From Algoriphagus sp. Y33 (lineage in GTDB: Bacteria > Bacteroidota > Bacteroidia > Cytophagales > Cyclobacteriaceae): a DNA stretch of 64,000 nt. Location of the stretch: the NCBI RefSeq assembly GCF_014838715.1, contig NZ_CP061947.1, positions 6,066,001-6,130,000 of the forward strand. The letters run 5' to 3'. The position numbers and the translations under genes are program-made. Shown here one piece after another: positions 39,101-46,020 of this stretch (the first letter of the stretch is position 1; every line of letters begins with the position of its first letter). The notes beneath the pieces are model-generated. The model saw nothing but the letters and a program-made list of their open reading frames with translations, ran no database searches and was not told where the DNA came from.

Positions 39101-40433
39101 AATAGGCATTGTTTGCGGCGAAATATTTCACATCATATTTTCTGGCAAACTCCAAGAGTACCTCATTTACCTTTTCTTCTTCCGGAACTCCATGTCTGTT
39201 TAGCTCTACATAGAAATCCTCTCCAAACTGCTCTTTCCACCACACAAAAGCTTCCTCAGCTTGAGTCTCTCCCACATTCAAAATCAAGAATGGTATCTCT
39301 CCCCAAAGTCCGCCGGTCGTAGCGATTAGGTCTCCTTTGTATTGAACCAAGACCTCTTTATCTATTCTCGGTAAATAATAAAATCCCTCAATATTGGCGT
39401 AGGAAGCCAATTTCGCCAAGTTGTGGTACCCCGCTTTATTTTTTGCTATTAAGACGGTTTGGTAGCCATCGTCTTTGTTGGATTTATTTTTTCGGTCTCT
39501 ACATAGATTGAATTCGCACCCCAAAATAGGTTTGATGTCCTTACCGATAGCTTCTTTCACAAAGTGAAAAGCGCCCATCATATTACCATGATCCGTCATC
39601 GCAATTGCAGGCATTCCGAGCTCTTTTGCCCGAGCTACCATCGCAGGGATCTCACAAGTAGCCTGAAGTACCGAATATTGGCTGTGGACATGCAGGTGTG
39701 TAAATGGAATGTCAGTAAGATCAGAGATATCCGCTTTACCTGCCTGTTTCAGTACATCTTTTGCGGCGGCTTTTTGAGCATCTTTTGCTTGCGCAAAATT
39801 AGCTTCCTCCAGCTTTGGAGCTTCGTAGATTACTTCAGGGATTGTAATTCCAGCCTCGGGTGCTTGTACTCCTTGGGCGATCAATCCAAAGAAACAGCGG
39901 GCTGTAGCATCCACATCATAAGCCGCATCGTGGGCGTCACCAAAGCCTTTGCCAAAAAGTTTTTGGTGCAACTCCGTTAGTGTAGGCCATTTGAATTTGC
40001 CGCCCCGACCGCCAGGTAGTGCGCAAAACTCCGTAGAGATATCTTTTGTGTCCAGCTGTTTTGCCGTCAGCGGCATAGTAGCTTCCGCCCGGTAATATTC
40101 CGAGCCTACTACATTGACATCAAACTCGACATTGTGTCCCACCAAATAGTTGGCTTGCTTCACATCTCCTTCAAAGATTCCAAGGATTTGCTTCAGGTCA
40201 TGGCCTTCGGCTAAAGCACGCTTGGTCGAAATCCCGTGCACTTTCTCCGCATTGTAGGGAATGGTAAAGCCTTCGGGCTTGATGATGTAGTTGTGATTCG
40301 AAATCAGATTCCCTTTAGCATCGTGCAGTTGCCATGCGAGTTGGACTAGCCTTGGCCAGTTGTCCACATCGGACATGGGGGCATTGTAATCGCGGGGAAG
40401 ACCTGTGGTTTCGGTGTCAAAAATTAAATACAT
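36147..40433 (-). CDS. dnaE: DNA polymerase III alpha with fused DEDDh exonuclease
   Basis: This is the main replicative polymerase, 1428 residues. Residues 1-185 form a DnaQ-type 3'-5' exonuclease with all catalytic residues: Asp6 and Glu8 (FDTETTG), Asp105 (HNVEFD), His168 and Asp173 (HDAAYD). A linker to about 240 leads to the PHP domain (HLHVH at 246-250, MTDHGNM). The polymerase core follows, with VGPGRGSAAGS at 612-622 and the Mg-binding Asp655/Asp657 in PDIDIDFDD. Then come the tau/clamp-binding region and a C-terminal OB domain (IKLAGSVSSFAHRT). Usual DnaE proteins are about 1160 residues and have epsilon separate. The frame is continuous. Gaps of about 280 bp or more on each side suggest a single-gene unit. 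Confidence 0.95.
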   Translation of the reverse strand: MYLIFDTETTGLPRDYNAPMSDVDNWPRLVQLAWQLHDAKGNLISNHNYIIKPEGFTIPYNAEKVHGISTKRALAEGHDLKQILGIFEGDVKQANYLVGHNVEFDVNVVGSEYYRAEATMPLTAKQLDTKDISTEFCALPGGRGGKFKWPTLTELHQKLFGKGFGDAHDAAYDVDATARCFFGLIAQGVQAPEAGITIPEVIYEAPKLEEANFAQAKDAQKAAAKDVLKQAGKADISDLTDIPFTHLHVHSQYSVLQATCEIPAMVARAKELGMPAIAMTDHGNMMGAFHFVKEAIGKDIKPILGCEFNLCRDRKNKSNKDDGYQTVLIAKNKAGYHNLAKLASYANIEGFYYLPRIDKEVLVQYKGDLIATTGGLWGEIPFLILNVGETQAEEAFVWWKEQFGEDFYVELNRHGVPEEEKVNEVLLEFARKYDVKYFAANNAYYADKPDAKAHDVLLCVKDGELYDKPKKYIGKRGREFRYGFPNDEFYIKTPDEMKKLFADLPEAIECTNEITEKIETYKLAREVLLPAFEIPEEFKHAEDDVDGGKRGENAFLRHLTYEGAKKRYKEITPEIEERLDFELATIQNTGYPGYFLIVQDFIAEARKMGVSVGPGRGSAAGSAVAYCTGITNIDPIEYNLLFERFLNPDRVSLPDIDIDFDDEGRQSVIDYVIKKYGSNQVAQIITYGTMAAKSAIRDTARVLNLPLAEAGRLANLVPDIKLKALFGLAGNRAALSDKLKGQGEMIAKADELIRISKGQDESAKTINQATMLEGSVRNLGIHACGVIITPSDITNFVPVALAKDSDMVCTQFDNSVVESAGLLKMDFLGLKTLTLIKTAIRIVKERHGIELNADHFPIDDVKTYELFQRGETVGIFQYESAGMQKYMRELKPTVFADLIAMNALYRPGPLAYIPSFIKRKHGTETIEYDLEDMKEYLEETYGITVYQEQVMLLSQKLAGFTKGEADVLRKAMGKKQKDVLDKMKPKFVEQASAKGHDAKKLAKIWTDWEAFASYAFNKSHSTCYAWIAYQTAYLKAHYPAEYLASVLSNNMNDITQVTFFMEECKRAGIPVLGPDVNESKNGFTVNAAGEIRFGMAAIKGAGSAAVDAIIVEREKNGPYKNIFDFAKRVSSKALNKKTMEALAMAGGFDCFPQHHRRQYLESADGDLNLIEKATKYAQKVQQEEESNQVSLFGGGAGSMEVPLPTIAPMEPFTQLQQLNIEKEVVGLYISGHPLDQFRLEIESFTNASLPDLNDLESLKSRSDIKLAGSVSSFAHRTTKNGKPFGTLTVEDYQGAFTFFLFGDDYVKFKEYFMPGWFLFISGSVAGKRWAENELEFKIGNITLLDEIRGKMVKGLRVNIDLDDLTLDLMEKLQAITEKYKGDAKLYFDVVDRKENIALELFSKRFSIDPSAEMIKELKEIPEVAYRVV

Positions 40434-40714
40434 ACAGCTTGGGGAATTGAGACTTCAAATTAGGGCTAATCTCTGAAAGGAGACAAGTGGAGTGGGGGTA
40501 ATTGTCGGGGAATTTTTATCCGAGTCGAATTTAACCACTGTGTACACAGAAGGCACAGCTTAATCACGATTTTCTTGCTATCTCTAAAAGCTGGACTTGG
40601 CGAGCCTTTTCACCACTGCCTTCCTGGCACCTAGCTTGAATTACAAGTCATGGGTATCACGTTGGGACTTTTAATCTCTGAGGAGGTAGATTGGTTTTCA
40701 GGTGAAAATGAAGA

Positions 40715-41884
40715 TTAGGAGAATTCCGGAAAATCTTTCCATGAAATCACGTTTCCATAAGATCTTTTTTGGTTCAGACTTCCAGCATTCACCAGTCCTT
40801 TTGAGTATATAGGAATGGTAGAAATCGATTCGAACTTCGCCAAGCTTTTGAAGTTTTCTGTTAGGACTGTCTTGCTGGCTTTGATTTCATAAATGTCCAG
40901 GCTAAGCCCTTGATCTAGCAGTAGATCTACTTCATTGCCATGGTTGTCCCTCCAAAACCATGGACTTTGATTTTGATAACTATGATGCATTTGCTTGAAG
41001 AATTCTGCTACTATCATATTTTCAAATAACGCCCCTTTGACGGGGTGGGTAAGTAACGTTTCTCTCTTGGTGATCTTGAGTAAGTGGCACAATAGCCCAG
41101 TGTCGTAAAAATAGAGTTTGGGTGTCTTTACCACCCGTTTGCTGAAATTCTTATGAAAGGGATACAATTGAAATGTGATGTAACTGGATTCCAGGGCAGA
41201 GAGCCAGGATTTGGCTGTGGGCTGGGTGATCCCCGCTTCGTTTGCTAAGGCACTTAGATTTAATAGTTGACCTGCCCGAGTGGCGCATAGCCCCAAGAAG
41301 TTTTGAAACTGCCTCAGGTCCTTTACGACCATTAGTTCAGTGATATCGCGGTTAACGTATGTCTGGACATAATTCGGGTAGAATACACTGGACGAAATCT
41401 TTCGATCATACATAGCTGGATAAAACCCATGAATCAATTGACTAAAAGGGTCGTCTGCTAATAAGTCCGATGCTTCTAACTCTTTGATATCTAGAGGTAA
41501 AAGCTTAAATATAGCCACTCTTCCCGCCAGACTTTGAGTGATTCGCTCCATCAGGTGAAAATTTTGCGAACCGGAAAGAATAAAACCTCCCATTTTGTCA
41601 GATCTGTTATCCACGATGGTCTGCAGGTAGGAAAAAATTGCCGGAGCCTGTTGCACTTCGTCAAAAACAACCTGATCATCATATTCGTTGAGAAATCCAT
41701 TCGGGTCTTTCAGAGCAAAGTCCCGGTTGTCTGGATTTTCGAGACTGACATAGCGATAGTCAGGGAAGAGGGTACGTAAAAGCGTTGTCTTTCCTGACTG
41801 TCGTGGGCCGGTGATTGCAAGTATGGGGTATTTATTTTGATATTCCCGTACTGCGCTGTATATCCGTCGATTAATAACGTTCAT
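40715..41884 (-). CDS. AAA ATPase with DUF4143 domain
   Basis: The 389-residue protein starts with an AAA domain: Walker A GPRQSGKTTLL at about residue 26, Walker B QVVFDEVQQAP, sensor ILSGSQNF. The C-terminal DUF4143 domain has a winged-helix part (LSALANEAGITQPTAKSWLSAL) and a restriction-nuclease-like fold (GALFENMIVAEF, then WFWRDNHGNEVDLLLDQG and YEIKAS). The acidic and Lys residues of the last part resemble a PD-(D/E)xK site. Function is unknown; this family is widely scattered and often horizontally moved. It stands alone behind two repeat arrays that look like operators. Confidence 0.9.
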   Translation of the reverse strand: MNVINRRIYSAVREYQNKYPILAITGPRQSGKTTLLRTLFPDYRYVSLENPDNRDFALKDPNGFLNEYDDQVVFDEVQQAPAIFSYLQTIVDNRSDKMGGFILSGSQNFHLMERITQSLAGRVAIFKLLPLDIKELEASDLLADDPFSQLIHGFYPAMYDRKISSSVFYPNYVQTYVNRDITELMVVKDLRQFQNFLGLCATRAGQLLNLSALANEAGITQPTAKSWLSALESSYITFQLYPFHKNFSKRVVKTPKLYFYDTGLLCHLLKITKRETLLTHPVKGALFENMIVAEFFKQMHHSYQNQSPWFWRDNHGNEVDLLLDQGLSLDIYEIKASKTVLTENFKSLAKFESISTIPIYSKGLVNAGSLNQKRSYGNVISWKDFPEFS

Positions 41885-41904
41885 TTGCTACAAATTAACG
41901 TCTA

Positions 41905-41992
41905 ATTTTGAAATTGCACAAGTTGTATTTTGAAATTGTACATGTTTCATTTTGAAATTGTACAGACTTGATTTCAAATTTGTACAGTTTAG
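41905..41992 (-). repeat. Four 22-bp tandem repeats upstream of the DUF4143 ATPase
   Basis: Copies start at 41905, 41927, 41949 and 41971. Read on the minus strand, each has the 16-bp core TGTACAATTTCAAAAT (one or a few changes per copy) plus a variable 6-bp spacer. The array ends 20 bp before the ATG at 41884 and overlaps a possible promoter (TTG, 20 bp, TTAATTTG), which suggests an operator. Confidence 0.85.
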
Positions 41993-42184
41993 CTAGTGAA
42001 ATGGGGTTTTATTCTTACCGCCTATTTCTAAAAGGATTTCGCTGCTAACCATAAAGTCGCCTTTCGAAGGGTGTGTGACATTCATGTCCGCATTTTGAAG
42101 TTGACTTTAGCCGAAAGAGTTCTCTCGAAATCCAATTGAATTCCCGGAAGTAAGTTTTGATATCTACGAATGAGTTGCTGCATT

Positions 42185-42266
42185 GTACTTTCGAAGATGC
42201 ATATATTTTAATTTATTGTATCTTCTAAGGTACAAATTGAGAGGTTTTGTGTATCTCAAGAGGTAC
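42185..42266. repeat. Three 16-bp dyads spaced exactly 33 bp
   Basis: GTACTTTCGAAGATGC at 42185, GTATCTTCTAAGGTAC at 42218 and GTATCTCAAGAGGTAC at 42251. Each is an imperfect inverted repeat around a 2-bp centre. Loops differ while arms stay complementary. Likely protein-binding sites. Confidence 0.65.
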
Positions 42267-42272
42267 AGGAAT

Positions 42273-42920
42273 TTATCTCTTATCCTCCCAAGGCATATAA
42301 ATCACCTTTTTGGTTTCAAAAAACTCTTCTTTGAAGTAGTCTTCGAGATGGTAAACGACATAGGACTTGCCCAATTCCTCCATTTCTTCATCGACTTCAC
42401 CGCCTTTGAGATAAAGGATGCCATTGGGATACTCATTGATGTCTTCTTTACGGATTTTGTTTTTCACCCATGGATAAAAATTAGCCATACGGGTCACAGC
42501 CCTACTGATCACAAAGTCGTATTTGCGAATTAGCTGCTCAGCTCTTGCTTGCTGGGCTTCCACGTTGGAAAGTTTCAACTGCTTCACCACATCCTTCACC
42601 ACTGTGATCTTTTTCCCAATAGAATCCACCAAATGGAAATGTGTCTCGGGAAACATAATCGCCAACGGAATCCCGGGGAAACCACCACCCGTACCGATAT
42701 CCAATATTTTCGACCTGGGCTCAAATGGCATTACTTTCACTATTCCCAAAGAATGCAGCACATGATGCACATAGAAATGCTCCATGTCCTTGCGGCTGAT
42801 CACATTGATTTTGGAGTTCCAATCCTCGTATAGCTCTTGAAGCTTGTCGAATTGTGCAAGCTGAGCTTCAGAAAGGTTAGGGAAATAGGAATGGATAAGC
42901 TGGGTACCAGAGTTCATCAA
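42273..42920 (-). CDS. rsmG: 16S rRNA (guanine-527-N7) methyltransferase
   Basis: Methylates G527 of 16S rRNA with SAM (formerly gidB). The SAM motif is ILDIGTGGGFPGIPLAI, followed by VDSIGKK and VEAQQARAEQL. The 215 residues are standard. Its start overlaps the sigma factor stop by 4 bp (ATGA), so it is translationally coupled at the end of a glycosyltransferase-sigma-rsmG operon. Confidence 0.95.
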   Translation of the reverse strand: MMNSGTQLIHSYFPNLSEAQLAQFDKLQELYEDWNSKINVISRKDMEHFYVHHVLHSLGIVKVMPFEPRSKILDIGTGGGFPGIPLAIMFPETHFHLVDSIGKKITVVKDVVKQLKLSNVEAQQARAEQLIRKYDFVISRAVTRMANFYPWVKNKIRKEDINEYPNGILYLKGGEVDEEMEELGKSYVVYHLEDYFKEEFFETKKVIYMPWEDKR

Positions 42921-43528
42921 ATGTGTTTTTGTTTGCCGGCGGCAATTTCGTAAAGTAATTCCCTGGATCGGTGGAGTTGTGCCTTCACAGTTCCCAACGG
43001 TTTTTCAAGTTCTTGTGCAATTTCCTCGTAAGAAAGCTCGTCAAAATAGCGTAGCTGTACCAGTTTTCTGTATTTAGCAGGTAGCTTGTCCACGAAAATC
43101 CTCACCATCTCGATCCGTTGCGTGCGGATGAACTCATCCTGTGGATTATTGTCATCATCTTCCACGTCAATGGTGACTGAGTTTCCTCCATCATCAGACA
43201 TGGTTGTATTCAGACTCATGGTTTTGAGCTTCTTCTTTCGGATGAAATCAATAGTATTGTTGGTAGCTATGCGGAACAGCCAGGTAGAAAAGGTATAATC
43301 CTTCTTAAATCGATGGAGGTTTTTAAAAGCTTTGGCGAAAGCCTCCATCGTAAGATCTTCAGCATCATCCGCATCCCGGATCATTTTTAAGATCATGTAG
43401 TAAACGGCCTTTTTATAGCGCTTCATCAAAGAGGCATACGCCTGCTGATCTTTCTGTTGTACAGCCTGATCAATTAACTCAAAATCCTCGAGTGCTTTTT
43501 TAGAAAAACCGCGTTCGTTTATTTCCAT
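42917..43528 (-). CDS. Sigma-70 family (ECF-like) RNA polymerase sigma factor
   Basis: 203 residues from the ATG at 43528 (MEINERGFSKKALED), which overlaps the glycosyltransferase gene by 10 bp; the longer frame to 43570 would sit inside that gene. Region 2 is at about residues 35-105 (DAEDLTMEAFAKAF, TWLFRIATNNTIDFIRKKK). An acidic spacer (SDDGGNSVTIDVEDDDNN) follows, then region 4 (LPAKYRKLVQLRYFDELSYEEIAQEL, GTVKAQLHRSRELL). No anti-sigma gene is adjacent; the neighbours are a glycosyltransferase and rsmG. Its regulon is unknown. Confidence 0.92.
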   Translation of the reverse strand: MEINERGFSKKALEDFELIDQAVQQKDQQAYASLMKRYKKAVYYMILKMIRDADDAEDLTMEAFAKAFKNLHRFKKDYTFSTWLFRIATNNTIDFIRKKKLKTMSLNTTMSDDGGNSVTIDVEDDDNNPQDEFIRTQRIEMVRIFVDKLPAKYRKLVQLRYFDELSYEEIAQELEKPLGTVKAQLHRSRELLYEIAAGKQKHI

Positions 43529-44655
43529 TGGATGTCTTTTGCCTGATGGGATATAGTCCCTAAAATCCAAAAATAACCTAAATACAAGAAATCCAGCATC
43601 CAGATGTTTTTCGGTGGTTTAGTTCCTTGGATCTTTTTCTCCGCCGCTTTGAAAGTAAGCGTTATAAGAATAGACCTCAGTAGGATAATACCGAAAACTA
43701 TGGAAAAATGTTCCCAGCTGTGGGCTAAACCGGTATAAATAAGTAATCCTATTCCTCCAAGCCAGAATAATGCATGGGAAAAGGAGTATAATCCAATTTT
43801 CCGCTTGTCTACTCCACGATAGTATTTCCCCACATGCAGATGTCTTTTTTTCTGAACAAGATACTCTTTATGCGTTTCTTTTGGTTTGGAAATCGTGTTC
43901 GCTTCCGGGTCCAAAACTATTGCGGTATTTCTACCGCTCACATACTGGTTTAGAAAAAGGTCATCATCGCCTCCTTCAATATGCCAAATTCCTTTGAACG
44001 CTTTTACATTCAAGAAGAAATCCCTACGATAGCATAGATTCCTTCCAATCCCCATAAAGGGCTTATTCCATAGCCCAAAAGAAATGTAATAAAGTGCCGT
44101 AAGCAAAGTTTCGAATTGAATCCAGTTATTCAAGAACCCGGGTTTTTGTTTATATCCTGAAAATCCAACGGCAAAAGTTTTACCCTGATTTCTCACCGGA
44201 GCTGTCATTTTTCTAATCCACTGGTTGGTCTCGGGCATGCAATCTGCATCAGTCAAGAGAATGATGTCATGCTTGCATACTTTTATGCCAAGCGTTAGTG
44301 CATACTTCTTGGCTGTGACATGCTGGGGGGTATACTTGATCGTGACGGACCGAAGTTTGGGGTAACTCTCCATCATGTTCTCCAATAGTCGATTGGTTCT
44401 GTCTGAAGACCGGTCATTGACGATCATGACATCGAAGAGTGGATAGTCTTGTTCGAAAAGCTTAGGGATGAGTGTCTTGAGATTGGAAAATTCATTGTGC
44501 GCACAGATTACCACAGTTACGCCTGCTTCATTTTTGGATGTAGATGGGGGGGGATTGTAGGCATAAAAGGCTGTCTTCCCAAAAATAAACAAGAGGTAAA
44601 CTGCTTGTATAAGTATTCCGATACCGAAGAAAAACCAAAGTAAAAATAGGCCCAT
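43519..44655 (-). CDS. Membrane-bound family 2 glycosyltransferase
   Basis: 378 residues from the ATG at 44655 (MGLFLLWFFFGIG); the longer frame to 44778 would run through the divergent tgt promoter. A membrane helix comes first, then the GT-A domain (VTVVICAHNEFSNLKTLIPKL, VMIVNDRSSDRT, ILLTDADCMPE with the DxD motif, and GGDDDLFLNQY) and three C-terminal helices. The HLHVGKYYRG stretch matches the acceptor side of processive or polyprenyl-linked GT2 enzymes. It probably adds sugars to an envelope polymer. Divergent from tgt. Confidence 0.85.
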   Translation of the reverse strand: MGLFLLWFFFGIGILIQAVYLLFIFGKTAFYAYNPPPSTSKNEAGVTVVICAHNEFSNLKTLIPKLFEQDYPLFDVMIVNDRSSDRTNRLLENMMESYPKLRSVTIKYTPQHVTAKKYALTLGIKVCKHDIILLTDADCMPETNQWIRKMTAPVRNQGKTFAVGFSGYKQKPGFLNNWIQFETLLTALYYISFGLWNKPFMGIGRNLCYRRDFFLNVKAFKGIWHIEGGDDDLFLNQYVSGRNTAIVLDPEANTISKPKETHKEYLVQKKRHLHVGKYYRGVDKRKIGLYSFSHALFWLGGIGLLIYTGLAHSWEHFSIVFGIILLRSILITLTFKAAEKKIQGTKPPKNIWMLDFLYLGYFWILGTISHQAKDIQWK

Positions 44656-44716
44656 AGGTCGCTTTTGCTCGGCAAATATAAAATCAAATTCAGCAAACCA
44701 TTTAAGAATAAGCGTA

Positions 44717-44724
44717 TATTTTTG
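44717..44724 (+). promoter_or_regulatory. -7 element upstream of tgt
   Basis: TATTTTTG fits TAnnTTTG, 52 bp before the tgt ATG at 44777. No TTG at -33. Confidence 0.35.
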
Positions 44725-44776
44725 TAGGCTGATTGAGACAATGTGTAGAATGTCTCTCCAGCAACCCATTAGCGAC

Positions 44777-45907
44777 ATGAAGTTTACCTTAGCCCATCAA
44801 GATTCCAAAAGTAAAGCCAGAGCAGGTGTAGTGAAAACCGATCATGGTGATATCCAAACTCCTATTTTTATGCCTGTGGGTACTGCGGGTTCTGTGAAGG
44901 CTGTTCATCAGCGGGAATTGGATCAGGATATCAAGGCTCAAATTATACTTGGGAACACCTATCATTTGTATTTACGTCCCGGTCTTGATGTGCTTGAAAA
45001 AGCCGGCGGACTCCATAAATTCAATGGATGGGAGAAACCAATCTTGACCGATAGTGGAGGCTATCAGGTCTTTTCACTTTCAGGCACCCGTAAAATCAAG
45101 GAAGATGGTGTGATGTTCAAGTCCCACATAGATGGTTCCAAGCATCATTTCACACCGGAAAATGTCATGGATATCCAGCGGACAATAGGAGCGGATATCA
45201 TTATGGCCTTTGATGAGTGTACCCCCTATCCATGTGAGTATGGCTATGCGAGGAATTCCATGGAAATGACCCATCGCTGGCTGACTCGTTGCATTGAACG
45301 TTTTGATGCAACTGAAGGGAGGTATGGATACAACCAGATGCTTTTCCCTATTGTACAGGGATCTGTGTATAAGGATCTGCGTAAGCAAAGTGCCGAATTC
45401 ATCGCTTCGACTAACCGGCAAGGTAATGCCATCGGCGGACTTTCAGTGGGAGAGCCGGCCGAAATGATGTATGAGATGACGGAGTTGGTCACTGATATTT
45501 TGCCACAGGATAAGCCCAGGTATTTGATGGGTGTGGGCACGCCTGCCAATATTTTGGAATGCATTGCCTTAGGTGTGGATATGTTTGATTGCGTGATGCC
45601 TACGAGAAATGCCAGAAATGGCATGCTATTCACTTCTGAGGGGTTCATTAATATTCGTAACGAAAAGTGGAAGGATGATTTTACCGGGATTGATCCGGCA
45701 ATAGGAGGCTATGTTAGTACTTTTTACACCAAAGCATATTTGAGGCATTTGACGATCAGTAAGGAGATTTTGGCTGCGCAAATTGCGAGTATTCATAATC
45801 TGAGTTTTTACCTTTGGCTTGTGGGCCAGGCTAGGGAACATATCCTTGCCGGTGATTTTGCCGTTTGGAAAGATCAAATGGTGAAAAAAGTGAGTACAAG
45901 ACTGTGA
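44777..45907 (+). CDS. tgt: tRNA-guanine transglycosylase (queuine/preQ1 insertion), zinc cysteines missing
   Basis: Exchanges G34 for preQ1 in GUN-anticodon tRNAs. The ATG at 44777 (MKFTLAHQDSKSKARAG) matches the family start; the frame can extend to 44741. Catalytic and binding residues are present: LTDSGGYQVFSL (acidic proton acceptor), MAFDECTPYP, GGLSVGEP, and the nucleophile-region MPTRNARNGMLF. Where E. coli has a Cys-x-Cys-xx-Cys zinc site (just before the AYLHHL-like segment), this protein reads IDPAIGGYVSTFYTKAYLRHL-type sequence with no Cys. The fourth ligand, His in SIHNL, remains. It heads a tgt-LptF/G-EamA run. Confidence 0.94.
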   Translation: MKFTLAHQDSKSKARAGVVKTDHGDIQTPIFMPVGTAGSVKAVHQRELDQDIKAQIILGNTYHLYLRPGLDVLEKAGGLHKFNGWEKPILTDSGGYQVFSLSGTRKIKEDGVMFKSHIDGSKHHFTPENVMDIQRTIGADIIMAFDECTPYPCEYGYARNSMEMTHRWLTRCIERFDATEGRYGYNQMLFPIVQGSVYKDLRKQSAEFIASTNRQGNAIGGLSVGEPAEMMYEMTELVTDILPQDKPRYLMGVGTPANILECIALGVDMFDCVMPTRNARNGMLFTSEGFINIRNEKWKDDFTGIDPAIGGYVSTFYTKAYLRHLTISKEILAAQIASIHNLSFYLWLVGQAREHILAGDFAVWKDQMVKKVSTRL

Positions 45908-45908
45908 T

Positions 45909-46020
45909 ATGAAATCGAGTCTGCCTACCGTCAGGCAGACATGACTCAAAAGTCACACATTGGGATGATTATAAACCGTGTGAGATTCCATGTGGCCTTT
46001 GAAAGACAAAATATAAACAC
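45909..46020 (+). repeat. Dispersed ATGAAATCGAG...GATTCCAT element, copy 1
   Basis: 112 bp from just after the tgt stop to the base before the LptF/G start codon. It shares ATGAAATCGAG, GATGATTAT, GAGATTCCAT-TGGCC and CAAAATATAAACA with two copies in the ilv operon. Outer arms ATGAAATC/GATTCCAT can pair with one mismatch. An inner perfect hairpin GTCTGCCT/AGGCAGAC sits at 45919-45940. Confidence 0.85.

Larger units (their letters stand above)
41885..42272. other. Intergenic stretch of 388 bp with two repeat arrays
   Basis: Between the rsmG stop and the DUF4143 ATPase start. It carries a 22-bp tandem array (41905-41992) close to the ATPase gene and three 16-bp dyads at 33-bp spacing (42185-42266) close to rsmG. 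The middle (about 41995-42180) shows nothing coding. Confidence 0.7.

Noticed and set aside
41905..41992. The 22-bp tandem repeats as a CRISPR array
   Set aside because: Spacers are only 6 bp, repeats are too short and degenerate, and no cas gene is present.
43519..44778. The 41-residue N-terminal extension of the glycosyltransferase
   Set aside because: It crosses the region upstream of tgt with its -7 box, and a normal membrane-anchor start exists at 44655.
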